56,030 nucleotides of DNA from a virus, in the IMG/VR virus record IMGVR_UViG_3300030380_002075, positions 1 through 56,030 of that record; one strand, written 5' to 3'. Positions 50,069 through 55,701 of this stretch are shown in pieces. Below the pieces are notes generated by a model. The model saw only the letters and a list, made by a program, of their open reading frames with translations, did no database searches and was not told where the DNA came from. Numbering within the stretch: position 1 is the first letter of the stretch; the number at the start of each line of letters is the position of its first letter. The position numbers were made by a program, and so were the translations under genes.

Positions 50069-50108
50069 GTTAATTTTTTAAAAAGTTATTTGGGGTTGCT
50101 CATAAAAA

Positions 50109-50127
50109 AGCCCCGACTGGCGGGGCT
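50109..50127 (-). terminator. Terminator of the five-gene 50134-51813 group
   Basis: AGCCCCG pairs with CGGGGCT around a five-base loop, followed on the minus strand by six T. Confidence 0.85.
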
Positions 50128-50133
50128 CGATGG

Positions 50134-50229
50134 TCAGCGACGGCGTCGCCGCTTAATTGGTTTCTTCATTGCTTTATCAACGGCTTCTTCGCCGTAAATT
50201 AATTTGGCAATCCAATTCAATAAAAACAT
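50134..50229 (-). CDS. 31-aa peptide with hydrophobic start and Arg-rich end
   Basis: A 31-aa peptide, MFLLNWIAKLIYG ... PIKRRRRR. GAGGGGG lies 4 nt before the ATG, which overlaps the previous stop as TGATG, so translation is well supported. A hydrophobic helix followed by a poly-Arg tail suggests membrane or nucleic-acid contact. No homologue is known to me. Confidence 0.65.
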   Translation of the reverse strand: MFLLNWIAKLIYGEEAVDKAMKKPIKRRRRR

Positions 50230-50474
50230 CAATCCCCCTCAACGTAGCTCATGTTAAAGCCCAATTTTTTACAAGTATTAGTAACGCCCTCGGGCAGTTC
50301 AAAGACGCCGTCATAGTCAACCAGAACGACGCCGTCAAACCACAGACCGCCGCTCCCCCCTTCATCGCCTAATGTGGCGTGTTCAAAACCAATCGGCATA
50401 CCCCGTTCATCGAGATAAACCGTCCAGTCATTACACGTCACATAACGATTCAATAAGCTTTCATGTATTTGCAT
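50229..50474 (-). CDS. Small acidic hypothetical protein
   Basis: An 81-aa protein (MQIHESLLNRYVTCNDWTVY ... GLWFDGVVLVDYDGVFELPE), acidic and beta-rich. The ATG at 50472-50474 has GGAGG 6 nt upstream and overlaps the previous gene by 14 nt; the longer frame has no ribosome site. Function is unknown. Confidence 0.7.
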   Translation of the reverse strand: MQIHESLLNRYVTCNDWTVYLDERGMPIGFEHATLGDEGGSGGLWFDGVVLVDYDGVFELPEGVTNTCKKLGFNMSYVEGD

Positions 50475-50664
50475 CAGATTCCTCCACTGCATAAGTGTCG
50501 CACCAACCGATGGCTTCAAAAATTTCATGGTCAGTCAGCAATGCGATTCGTTCAACAACAGCCAACCGAACTTGAGCCGGAGTAATATCCCGGCCGTCTT
50601 CTTGATAAGAAATGATGGTGAAGGCGATGTCGTACATGTGGTTGTACGCTGTTTGATCTGTCAT
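50461..50664 (-). CDS. Small hypothetical protein
   Basis: A 67-aa helical acidic protein (MTDQTAYNHMYDIAFTIISY ... ALLTDHEIFEAIGWCDTYAV). It starts by an ATGA overlap with the previous gene and AGGAGG upstream. It resembles short early phage proteins of unknown role. Confidence 0.7.
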   Translation of the reverse strand: MTDQTAYNHMYDIAFTIISYQEDGRDITPAQVRLAVVERIALLTDHEIFEAIGWCDTYAVEESDANT

Positions 50665-50828
50665 AGCTCGTCCTCCTGTTCGACTGTAAAAACGACGCAC
50701 AATTGAACGTCAGTATTGACAAGGTTTGACTCTTCCCATTCATACCAATCATTGCCTGTTTGTTCTGCGAACTTCATTAACGCTTCTATTAATTCCTGCC
50801 GTTGCAAGCCTTTTTTTAATTTAATCAT
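50661..50828 (-). CDS. Small hypothetical protein
   Basis: A 55-aa protein (MIKLKKGLQRQELIEALMKF ... VQLCVVFTVEQEDEL). It is preceded by the AACTACGGGAGG leader and its own promoter, and overlaps the next gene by ATGA. The end EQEDEL, followed directly by the next ribosome site, resembles that of the 53539-53790 product (EEQEDEI), suggesting shared ancestry of the gene ends. Confidence 0.7.
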   Translation of the reverse strand: MIKLKKGLQRQELIEALMKFAEQTGNDWYEWEESNLVNTDVQLCVVFTVEQEDEL

Positions 50829-50844
50829 GGCCGATTCCTCCCGT

Positions 50845-50891
50845 AGTTGTTAGCCAACTTGCATAGTATGCGACTAATGCGAACAAATCAA
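50845..50891 (-). promoter_or_regulatory. Promoter and 5' stem-loop of the 50661 gene group
   Basis: -35 TTGATT (50886-50891, inside the nuclease 3' end), 17-bp spacer, -10 TACTAT (50863-50868). Two TCGCAT half-sites lie in the spacer. AGTTG/CAACT (50845-50859) can form a 5' hairpin that uses part of the AACTACGGGAG leader. Confidence 0.6.
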
Positions 50892-51335
50892 GTCCCAAAG
50901 TGATTTCCAGTCAAACGGCTCAGTCAAACGAATTACTGGCTCGACTTTAGATATGCCTTCCATTTTCAGATCGAGAGCGTCGTATCCGCGATACAGAAGT
51001 ATTTCCGGTTCAGATGTACGGGGCTGTCTTTTAACAAGCACCCAAGTTGAAGCATGGCTATGAATATTAAGAAAGGCCACTTGGTGCGGCCGCAGATCGA
51101 CAGTGTTCCCTTTAGTCACCTTTAACTCGATCAGATGTAGTGCTCCTTGGTCATCACAAACTAAGAGATCGGGTATGCCTGCGGTCAACCAAGTCTCTAA
51201 TCGAGTCAATATTAACTTGCGGTCAAGCTTCTTCGCCCCGTCCCGAATTTGTCTGTAAAAGTTGCTCTCCGTCGTGTTGGTCTTCTTCTTGGTCGCTTCC
51301 TCCCATGGGAGTAACGTCGATGATGTTTGACTCAT
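50874..51335 (-). CDS. VRR-NUC-like PD-(D/E)XK nuclease
   Basis: A 153-aa nuclease. ESNFYRQIRDGAKKLDRKLI is followed by the catalytic core GIPDLLVCDDQGALHLIELK (PD ... ELK), the PD-(D/E)XK signature as in VRR-NUC/Holliday junction resolvase-like enzymes. It may resolve branched DNA before packaging. It lies next to the small terminase gene and overlaps its end by 113 nt in another frame, with both readings coding. Confidence 0.82.
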   Translation of the reverse strand: MSQTSSTLLPWEEATKKKTNTTESNFYRQIRDGAKKLDRKLILTRLETWLTAGIPDLLVCDDQGALHLIELKVTKGNTVDLRPHQVAFLNIHSHASTWVLVKRQPRTSEPEILLYRGYDALDLKMEGISKVEPVIRLTEPFDWKSLWDLICSH

Positions 51336-51813
51336 AGGTATCTCTTAATTCGTCTAAGGCTTTCATAACTTCTTCTTTACTCATTTGGTCAATCGAGCCA
51401 TGTCGTATTTCAGATTTACTGACGTAGATGTCTCCTTGAGCTTGACCTCGACGATACTCCGCTTGAACTGCGGCAGAATAAGCCCCGTTCTGAATAGCTA
51501 AGTCCCGAATGTTTTGTAGATCCCGAACATGACGCTGATAAGTAATGCCATATTTGGCGTCCAGTTCATCTCGATATGCTTTGATTGCCGCCACAATATG
51601 CGGACAGATCAAAGGGTTTGTCATTTCATACGCTCTGGTATGTGCGCTTGAGGGCGGAAATCCCGCGTTGATAGCGGCTTCTCTCATGGTTATCTGGCCG
51701 TCGTTGCTAACAAGCTCCTTAACAAATAGCTCCTGACGGCGCGTAAGTTTTTTACTTCTTAGCTTATTTAGCTTGTCTTTATCTGCAACGGCATTTCGTT
51801 TAGTTCTAGGCAT
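51223..51813 (-). CDS. terS: Terminase small subunit
   Basis: A 196-aa DNA-recognition subunit of the packaging motor. KKLTRRQELFVKELVSNDGQ ... REAAINAGFPPSSAHTRAYE then NPLICPHIVAAI is the helix-turn-helix of the terminase_2 family. The middle is coiled coil and the tail acidic. The first 25 nt of its mRNA fold into a hairpin that includes the GGAG ribosome site. It is separated from TerL by the origin-like region and several accessory genes. Confidence 0.8.
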   Translation of the reverse strand: MPRTKRNAVADKDKLNKLRSKKLTRRQELFVKELVSNDGQITMREAAINAGFPPSSAHTRAYEMTNPLICPHIVAAIKAYRDELDAKYGITYQRHVRDLQNIRDLAIQNGAYSAAVQAEYRRGQAQGDIYVSKSEIRHGSIDQMSKEEVMKALDELRDTYESNIIDVTPMGGSDQEEDQHDGEQLLQTNSGRGEEA

Positions 51814-51819
51814 TCAAGT

Positions 51820-51879
51820 CTCCGACAGTTAAAAGCAGTATCGGAGATAAAATATAGTCCCTTTTCTTATATAGAGCAA
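51820..51879 (-). promoter_or_regulatory. Promoter and ribosome-site hairpin of the TerS gene
   Basis: -35 TTGCTC (51874-51879), 17-bp spacer, -10 TATATT (51851-51856). The leader pairs CTCCGA (51841-51846) with TCGGAG (51820-51825), burying GGAG, the TerS ribosome site 6 nt before its ATG. Confidence 0.6.
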
Positions 51880-51940
51880 AATTCAAAAAATATTTTTTTG
51901 ACCAAGACCCCCCGCTAACGCACTTTTGATTCTTTGATTT

Positions 51941-52190
51941 CTTGGTTACATATTTATGGTTACATGGTGTAACGGTTTATGTAACTGCTGAAAGTATTGA
52001 TACATATAGTATAGAGCGATTTGGTTACACGGTTACACCGGTTACGGGTGTTTTTCGTAAAAATATTTTTTCTAATTTTCCTGCTATATAAGTAACGTGC
52101 GTTTTTTGTAACCCAAAAAAGAAAAGCCCCGTGAGCCGTGGCCTACGGAGCCTGATCCTTTGTTACGCAATCTGTAACGGTTACACCGCG
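51941..52190. repeat. Cluster of nine GTTACA/TGTAAC iteron-like repeats
   Basis: GTTACA occurs at 51945, 51959, 52024, 52032 and 52180, and its complement TGTAAC at 51968, 51980, 52107 and 52173, plus near copies (GTTACG) at 52041 and 52162. The last pair makes a perfect palindrome TGTAACGGTTACA (52173-52185). The stretch is AT-rich and non-coding, upstream of TerS and behind the 445-aa gene. Confidence 0.75.
52125..52152 (-). terminator. Terminator of the 52205 gene
   Basis: GGCTCCGT pairs with ACGGGGCT (one or two G-T pairs) around a 12-base loop, followed on the minus strand by TTTTCTTTTTT. It lies within the iteron-like cluster. Confidence 0.7.
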
Positions 52191-52204
52191 GGCTGTTTTT
52201 CCTC

Positions 52205-53542
52205 CTAACCTGCTTTTTTATTTACAAGATGATAGTCGTGAATAATTGTTCCCAACTTGGCATCACCTGCCCAGTATGGTTGAACCCATTTACGCTTGAT
52301 TAACCCGCTTTTATAGTGAATTGTTCGCCAGTGACCACGTCTCAAGTGTTTACGCTGACGGGTTATGCACTGTTTGAATATCTTTCCATACAGCTTGACC
52401 CCCGCATCTTTGGGTAGGTTGATCTCGACAACCTTTACCTCGTTGATGGGCTCGTGCAATACCAAATGCTTTTCGATATCGTCGTTGTCCACGATCTCTA
52501 TGTCGCGCTCTACTTCACGTTGATAGTTCAATAGACCAAGAACCGCAATTACGAAACGTAAGTCCATGGCCCACGAATGTCCATCAAGCCATTCCGAAGA
52601 AGGAGTTCCGTTGTTTATAAAATTTATGTAATCTGCTTGCCAGTTACTGGCATATCGATCTTTTGTAAGTGGAGCAAACAAATGCTGACAAAAGCCAAAT
52701 CGTAAAAACAGCCCGTTCAAGAAAGCCTTTTGAGCTTTTTTATTCGAGTAATAATCAACATATTCTTGTGTTAATATTTCTATACCTCTCTTTTCTGTAG
52801 AGTGCTTTTGGTAGTCCTCCCTCGACATGGGTTTTCCGGTACGAAAGTCGATTAGCAGTCTTTCATTAAGCTCTCTTTCCTCCTCACCATAGGAAAACAA
52901 AGCTCCACATTTGGGTGCTATAAGTGTTTGCTCGTTTGACTCAGGACGGTGAATAAATTTATGAAGCTCAAACCAATTATTTTCAAAACCCATCCGTGGG
53001 GTGAGGCGGTAATCGGGATACCATTCTGGATTAATGGTTCTTTCGCGTACCCTTTTAGCCCTTTCTTTTGGACTGGCTTGTTCAGCTTCAAACTGGTTAT
53101 AATTTTCCCAACCAACCTTCTGTATTAAATAACCAAATCGTACTCCCGTCATCTCTCTACTAAACCCCGGATCCCATTCAATCCACATCGAATTAAATGC
53201 GGGAATGCCTGTCATGAACGCATTCAATAAATCTTTTGGCGGCATCTCACAGGCCTCTATAGCGTGTTCAATCAAGCTTTGCCCAATGTTTATCTTGGTT
53301 GCGTTTTGAAAAATGTTATGTGTTTCTCTGAGGAGAAATTTTTCTCGTCCTTCAAAGTTTTTACACATCTTCTTAATAGCCTTTTTGTCCCCCTGCTCCT
53401 TCAGGTTCAGTACATCTGTGTCATAAAGTTTAATAGCCGCCGCTACTGCCTCTGATCTAGAACGTTTACCAAACGCTTTGTGAAAAGACGTTAAGTTTAT
53501 CGACGCTTCGCTAATCGCGTCGTGTGTTGGATAATTGCTCAT
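52205..53542 (-). CDS. Unrecognised 445-aa protein with basic C-terminal domain
   Basis: A 445-aa protein of unknown family. The first ~120 residues are helical; the middle has RLTPRMGFENNWFELHKFIH and a Cys/His-containing stretch. The last ~70 residues are basic (RQRKHLRRGHWRTIHYKSGL), with KRKWVQPYWAGDAKLG, a small domain that recurs in phage and plasmid proteins. It is adjacent to the GTTACA cluster, so a DNA-binding or initiator role is a reasonable guess. It overlaps the upstream gene by ATGA. Confidence 0.75.
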   Translation of the reverse strand: MSNYPTHDAISEASINLTSFHKAFGKRSRSEAVAAAIKLYDTDVLNLKEQGDKKAIKKMCKNFEGREKFLLRETHNIFQNATKINIGQSLIEHAIEACEMPPKDLLNAFMTGIPAFNSMWIEWDPGFSREMTGVRFGYLIQKVGWENYNQFEAEQASPKERAKRVRERTINPEWYPDYRLTPRMGFENNWFELHKFIHRPESNEQTLIAPKCGALFSYGEEERELNERLLIDFRTGKPMSREDYQKHSTEKRGIEILTQEYVDYYSNKKAQKAFLNGLFLRFGFCQHLFAPLTKDRYASNWQADYINFINNGTPSSEWLDGHSWAMDLRFVIAVLGLLNYQREVERDIEIVDNDDIEKHLVLHEPINEVKVVEINLPKDAGVKLYGKIFKQCITRQRKHLRRGHWRTIHYKSGLIKRKWVQPYWAGDAKLGTIIHDYHLVNKKAG

Positions 53543-53790
53543 ATCTCGTCCTCCTGTTCTTCTTCAAAACCATCGGGCTCAAAAGTCTTAACAAGGTGTT
53601 GCCAAAGCAGTGAGTCATACTTGACTTCATCATAAGTCTGACGTGGCAGTTCAGTGATCTCAGTGATCTCAAGAACGGCTCCGGTCTCTTCGTCTGCTTC
53701 GTAATAAACTTCATAAGATTTTTCTAACCAATGTCGGTAATCGACGTGGTCTATTATTTCAGTATGGATAGCTTTCATTCGTTTAATCAT
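53539..53790 (-). CDS. Small acidic hypothetical protein
   Basis: An 83-aa protein, strongly acidic towards its end (PDGFEEEQEDEI). The ATG at 53788-53790, with GGGA 8 nt upstream, is preferred; a longer frame to 53820 would begin at the -10 box. It is the first gene of a two-gene unit with the 445-aa protein. Confidence 0.7.
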   Translation of the reverse strand: MIKRMKAIHTEIIDHVDYRHWLEKSYEVYYEADEETGAVLEITEITELPRQTYDEVKYDSLLWQHLVKTFEPDGFEEEQEDEI

Positions 53791-53821
53791 GACTAAAATC
53801 CCGTTTGTTGACCGAAACATT

Positions 53822-53850
53822 AAAGTATGCGCTTATCGCATACTTGTCAA
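53822..53850. promoter_or_regulatory. Palindromic operator with promoters in both directions
   Basis: Minus promoter: -35 TTGACA (53845-53850), 17-bp spacer, -10 TACTTT (53822-53827). The spacer carries the perfect palindrome AGTATGCG-CTTAT-CGCATACT (53824-53844). On the plus strand, TTGACC (53808-53813) with a 17-bp spacer and an extended -10 TGCGCTTAT (53828-53836) could start transcription the other way. Confidence 0.65.
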
Positions 53851-53864
53851 CCTCTACACATAAA

Positions 53865-53905
53865 AAAATCCCCGAGGGTCATAGGGGCGACGCCACGGGG
53901 ATTTT
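53865..53905 (-). terminator. Terminator of the 53941-54759 gene group
   Basis: A perfect 10-bp stem AAAATCCCCG/CGGGGATTTT around a 21-base loop ends in seven T on the minus strand. On the plus strand the same stem lies directly before AACTACGGGAAT. Confidence 0.8.
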
Positions 53906-53930
53906 CAGAGTCAACTACGGGAATAGTTGT

Positions 53931-54083
53931 ATGTCGAGAGTCATGATAATGACTTATCAGATGATTGCAACCTTTTTCTTTCATTTTCTCGGGCAAGTTC
54001 ACCGACTAGCCTTGCAAATTCACCAAGCTCCTCTCGGTTTGCAAGGTAGCCGCGCCCTCCAATACCCTCCATGCAGAGTGTGA
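53931..54083 (+). CDS. Candidate hidden antisense membrane peptide with the conserved leader
   Basis: A 50-codon plus-strand ORF (MSRVMIMTYQMIATFFFHFL ...) with a hydrophobic N-terminus, antisense to the 53941-54141 gene. It has AACTACGGGAATAGTTGT directly before its ATG, nearly identical to the leader of the 55315 gene, plus a stem-loop upstream and a possible promoter at the palindromic operator. The leader match is the main support; coding is not proven. Confidence 0.35.
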   Translation: MSRVMIMTYQMIATFFFHFLGQVHRLALQIHQAPLGLQGSRALQYPPCRV

Positions 54084-54141
54084 AATCTTCATCGCGGACG
54101 ATACCCGCTTTGTATGCTAGGTCATGAACAAGGTCAGACAC
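53941..54141 (-). CDS. Small hypothetical protein
   Basis: A 66-aa helical protein (MSDLVHDLAYKAGIVRDEDF ... EFARLVGELARENERKRLQS). It overlaps the upstream gene by 8 nt and is followed by a strong terminator. Function is unknown. Confidence 0.7.
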   Translation of the reverse strand: MSDLVHDLAYKAGIVRDEDFTLCMEGIGGRGYLANREELGEFARLVGELARENERKRLQSSDKSLS

Positions 54142-54391
54142 TGTCTCTACCGCGAAGGGTTATATCTAACCATATCGCTCGATCTTCAACCTTCTTCGCT
54201 TTTTTATATAGGCGTTTGGCCTTGGCATTCAAGTAACCCAAGTACCAACGTTTAAGAGCGATCACGCTTTTTGCCCCTAGACGGCGCGGTGTGTTGGTAT
54301 AAGCCACAGGTAGTTTTTTCTTTTTTACCAATTTTAGACTGCCGAACTTTTTCGCCACGACGTGCATTGATTGCGCTATTGCCTTCCACAT
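54134..54391 (-). CDS. Basic hypothetical protein
   Basis: An 85-aa Lys/Arg-rich helical protein (KLVKKKKLPVAYTNTPRRLG ... KRWYLGYLNAKAKRLYKKAK). It probably binds nucleic acid by charge. It overlaps the previous gene by 140 nt in another frame, which is unusual, so the start may be further inside than shown. Confidence 0.55.
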   Translation of the reverse strand: MWKAIAQSMHVVAKKFGSLKLVKKKKLPVAYTNTPRRLGAKSVIALKRWYLGYLNAKAKRLYKKAKKVEDRAIWLDITLRGRDSV

Positions 54392-54569
54392 TTCTACAAT
54401 TTAACTCCGCTACTAGCATGGATCTCTTTGGGCGATACGAAGTATCCAGAACATAATACTTGTTATTTTTATTTTTGAACATGCGGTGCGTGAGCCGTGA
54501 TTCGCGGACTAGGAAGTCCAGTTCTTCCATTGCGTCCAGTGGATTGTCGAACAGTGTTGCGCTAGTCAT
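54252..54569 (-). CDS. Hypothetical protein overlapping the next gene
   Basis: A 105-aa protein: an acidic N-terminal half (LFDNPLDAMEELDFLVRESR) and a basic Lys/Arg C-terminal tail (EKVRQSKIGKKEKTT). Only the first ~60 residues lie outside the 140-nt overlap with the 54134-54391 gene. It begins inside the regulator's stop (TATGACTAG). Frameshift between the two frames is an alternative reading. Confidence 0.5.
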   Translation of the reverse strand: MTSATLFDNPLDAMEELDFLVRESRLTHRMFKNKNNKYYVLDTSYRPKRSMLVAELNCRNVEGNSAINARRGEKVRQSKIGKKEKTTCGLYQHTAPSRGKKRDRS

Positions 54570-54759
54570 AGACGTTTATCCGACGGGGATCTTTCTTGTT
54601 TCCATACCGATGTTGCTTGTCGAAGCCCTGCTCGATGTACGTTTCAAAGATCAGGCGCAGTTGTCCGGAGATAGTTCTGCCATCTTTCTGAGCAAGATCC
54701 TTAATTTCCTCGTATACGTCACGGGGAACAAGCACACTTTTCCAACGTTGTGTATCCAT
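54562..54759 (-). CDS. Ribbon-helix-helix (CopG/Arc-like) regulator
   Basis: A 65-aa protein. MDTQRWKSVLVPRDVYEEIK (strand, then helix A) and DGRTISGQLRLIFETYIEQG (helix B) follow the ribbon-helix-helix fold of Arc, MetJ and CopG, which bind as dimers to short symmetric half-sites. It has its own strong promoter (TATAAT) and AAGGAGGGG 4 nt before the ATG. It is the best candidate for the protein that binds the TGCG-N5-CGCA sites repeated in the accessory promoters (inference). Confidence 0.75.
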   Translation of the reverse strand: MDTQRWKSVLVPRDVYEEIKDLAQKDGRTISGQLRLIFETYIEQGFDKQHRYGNKKDPRRINVYD

Positions 54760-54778
54760 AGGCCCCTCCTTATCTGCG

Positions 54779-54807
54779 ATTATATGCGAATCTATGCGAA
54801 CATACAA
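54779..54807 (-). promoter_or_regulatory. Promoter of the RHH regulator with triple TCGCA half-sites
   Basis: -35 TTGTAT (54802-54807), 17-bp spacer, -10 TATAAT (54779-54784). TTCGCATAG, TTCGCATAT and TCGCAG half-sites follow at about 10-bp steps across the promoter, as expected for self-regulation. Confidence 0.7.
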
Positions 54808-54813
54808 TAAAAA

Positions 54814-54831
54814 AGCCGCCCGAAGGCGGCT
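54814..54831 (-). terminator. Terminator with TTCG loop
   Basis: AGCCGCC-TTCG-GGCGGCT hairpin on the minus strand followed by six T. It ends the 54836-55269 gene pair just before the regulator promoter. Confidence 0.9.
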
Positions 54832-54835
54832 CTGA

Positions 54836-55054
54836 TTATTTTTTACTAATCGTCACTTTGAAGTGCTTCTCATGAAGCAGACAATTACTGATTTCGTTTA
54901 TTGCATGACTCAACTCAGTGACTTGATCTTCAGTCCAATCGAAACCATTGCGTCCTTCGATAAAATCGTCGCCTATATAAACAGACCCTTCGCCTAAGAC
55001 CCATTCCAAGCCTGCGGCTATCCTTTTATTTACTTTGATGGTTCTAATGCTCAT
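54836..55054 (-). CDS. Small hypothetical protein, possible paralogue of the next gene
   Basis: A 72-aa protein (MSIRTIKVNKRIAAGLEWVL then GEGS ... FDWTEDQVTEL). It shares the order [basic start]-V[LF]GEGS-acidic-[FY].WT.[DE] with the upstream neighbour (55051-55269), which suggests an old tandem duplication. It overlaps that gene by ATGA. Function is unknown. Confidence 0.7.
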   Translation of the reverse strand: MSIRTIKVNKRIAAGLEWVLGEGSVYIGDDFIEGRNGFDWTEDQVTELSHAINEISNCLLHEKHFKVTISKK

Positions 55055-55269
55055 TTCCCCCTCCTGTCTTCAGTAACATAGAGCCACTGTTCACCAGCCA
55101 TAAAAGGAATTTTTCTAGCAACTGCTTTTTCTGCCGGAGTCCAAGGGTAATCGTCAGGATCTTCAATCATGGTTGAACCTGAACCCTCACCAAAGACTGA
55201 TCTTAAAACACTCATTTCGGTATCGCTCAAGTTGATGCGATAACCTCTTTTTAGTCTTGTTACTTTCAT
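55051..55269 (-). CDS. Small hypothetical protein, possible paralogue of the previous gene
   Basis: A 72-aa protein (MKVTRLKRGYRINLSDTEMS then VLRSVFGEGS ... YPWTPAEKAV). It is distantly similar in pattern to the 54836-55054 product. Function is unknown. A hairpin (55291-55308) without a T-run lies just upstream. Confidence 0.7.
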   Translation of the reverse strand: MKVTRLKRGYRINLSDTEMSVLRSVFGEGSGSTMIEDPDDYPWTPAEKAVARKIPFMAGEQWLYVTEDRRGK

Positions 55270-55290
55270 TACTCATCCCCTATTAGAAGT

Positions 55291-55308
55291 GCCGCCCCGA
55301 AGGGCGGC
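55291..55308 (-). promoter_or_regulatory. GC-rich intergenic hairpin without T-run
   Basis: GCCGCCC-TTCG-GGGCGGC on the minus strand, followed by ACTTCTAATAG rather than T. It may slow polymerase, protect the upstream mRNA 3' end or divide the transcript; as a terminator it would be weak. Confidence 0.5.
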
Positions 55309-55314
55309 GGTTGA

Positions 55315-55596
55315 TTAAACACTTAACTCTCTTTCAATCTCACGCAACTTGTCGTAGACCTCATCCCATCCAAGACAGAACTTTTCATCGTCCCAACCTT
55401 CGTACTCAATCCAGTACCCCCGGTCGTTACCAAGATCATCAATGATGATTTCAATCCCCAACTTTTTAGCGAGCCGTTTGGCTTTACCGTAGTAAGGGTC
55501 GTACTTTCGCTTGGTTTTTTTTGGTTTAAACGCCTTATCTAAAACAGGCAGACTGAACCACCGAGCTAACGCTTGGTTGTCACGTTTTTTCAACAT
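55315..55596 (-). CDS. Small hypothetical protein with conserved structured leader
   Basis: A 93-aa protein: a basic N-terminus (AFKPKKTKRKYDPYYGKAKR) and an acidic C-terminus (YWIEYEGWDDEKFCLGWDEV). It could contact nucleic acid and a protein partner; no family is recognised. The ATG at 55594-55596 follows AACTATGGGAATATTTATC, the variant leader; the earlier ATG overlaps this leader. Confidence 0.75.
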   Translation of the reverse strand: MLKKRDNQALARWFSLPVLDKAFKPKKTKRKYDPYYGKAKRLAKKLGIEIIIDDLGNDRGYWIEYEGWDDEKFCLGWDEVYDKLREIERELSV

Positions 55597-55604
55597 GATA
55601 AATA

Positions 55605-55687
55605 TTCCCATAGTTAATTGTTAAACATCATTAAGTTGGGGCTTCCAACTTATCTAACATGATACAGCATGTATGCGATAAACGCAA
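55605..55687 (-). promoter_or_regulatory. Promoter, operator and covarying leader hairpin of the 55315 gene
   Basis: -35 TTGCGT (55682-55687), 17-bp spacer, -10 TATCAT (55659-55664), with TGCG-TTTAT-CGCA at the -35 side. The leader has AAGTTGG-AAGCC-CCAACTT (55633-55651), then TGTTTAACAATTAACTATGG. Loop and flanks match the leader of the 49610 gene while the stem is changed in paired fashion. Confidence 0.7.
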
Positions 55688-55701
55688 CCATTAAAGTTAA
55701 A

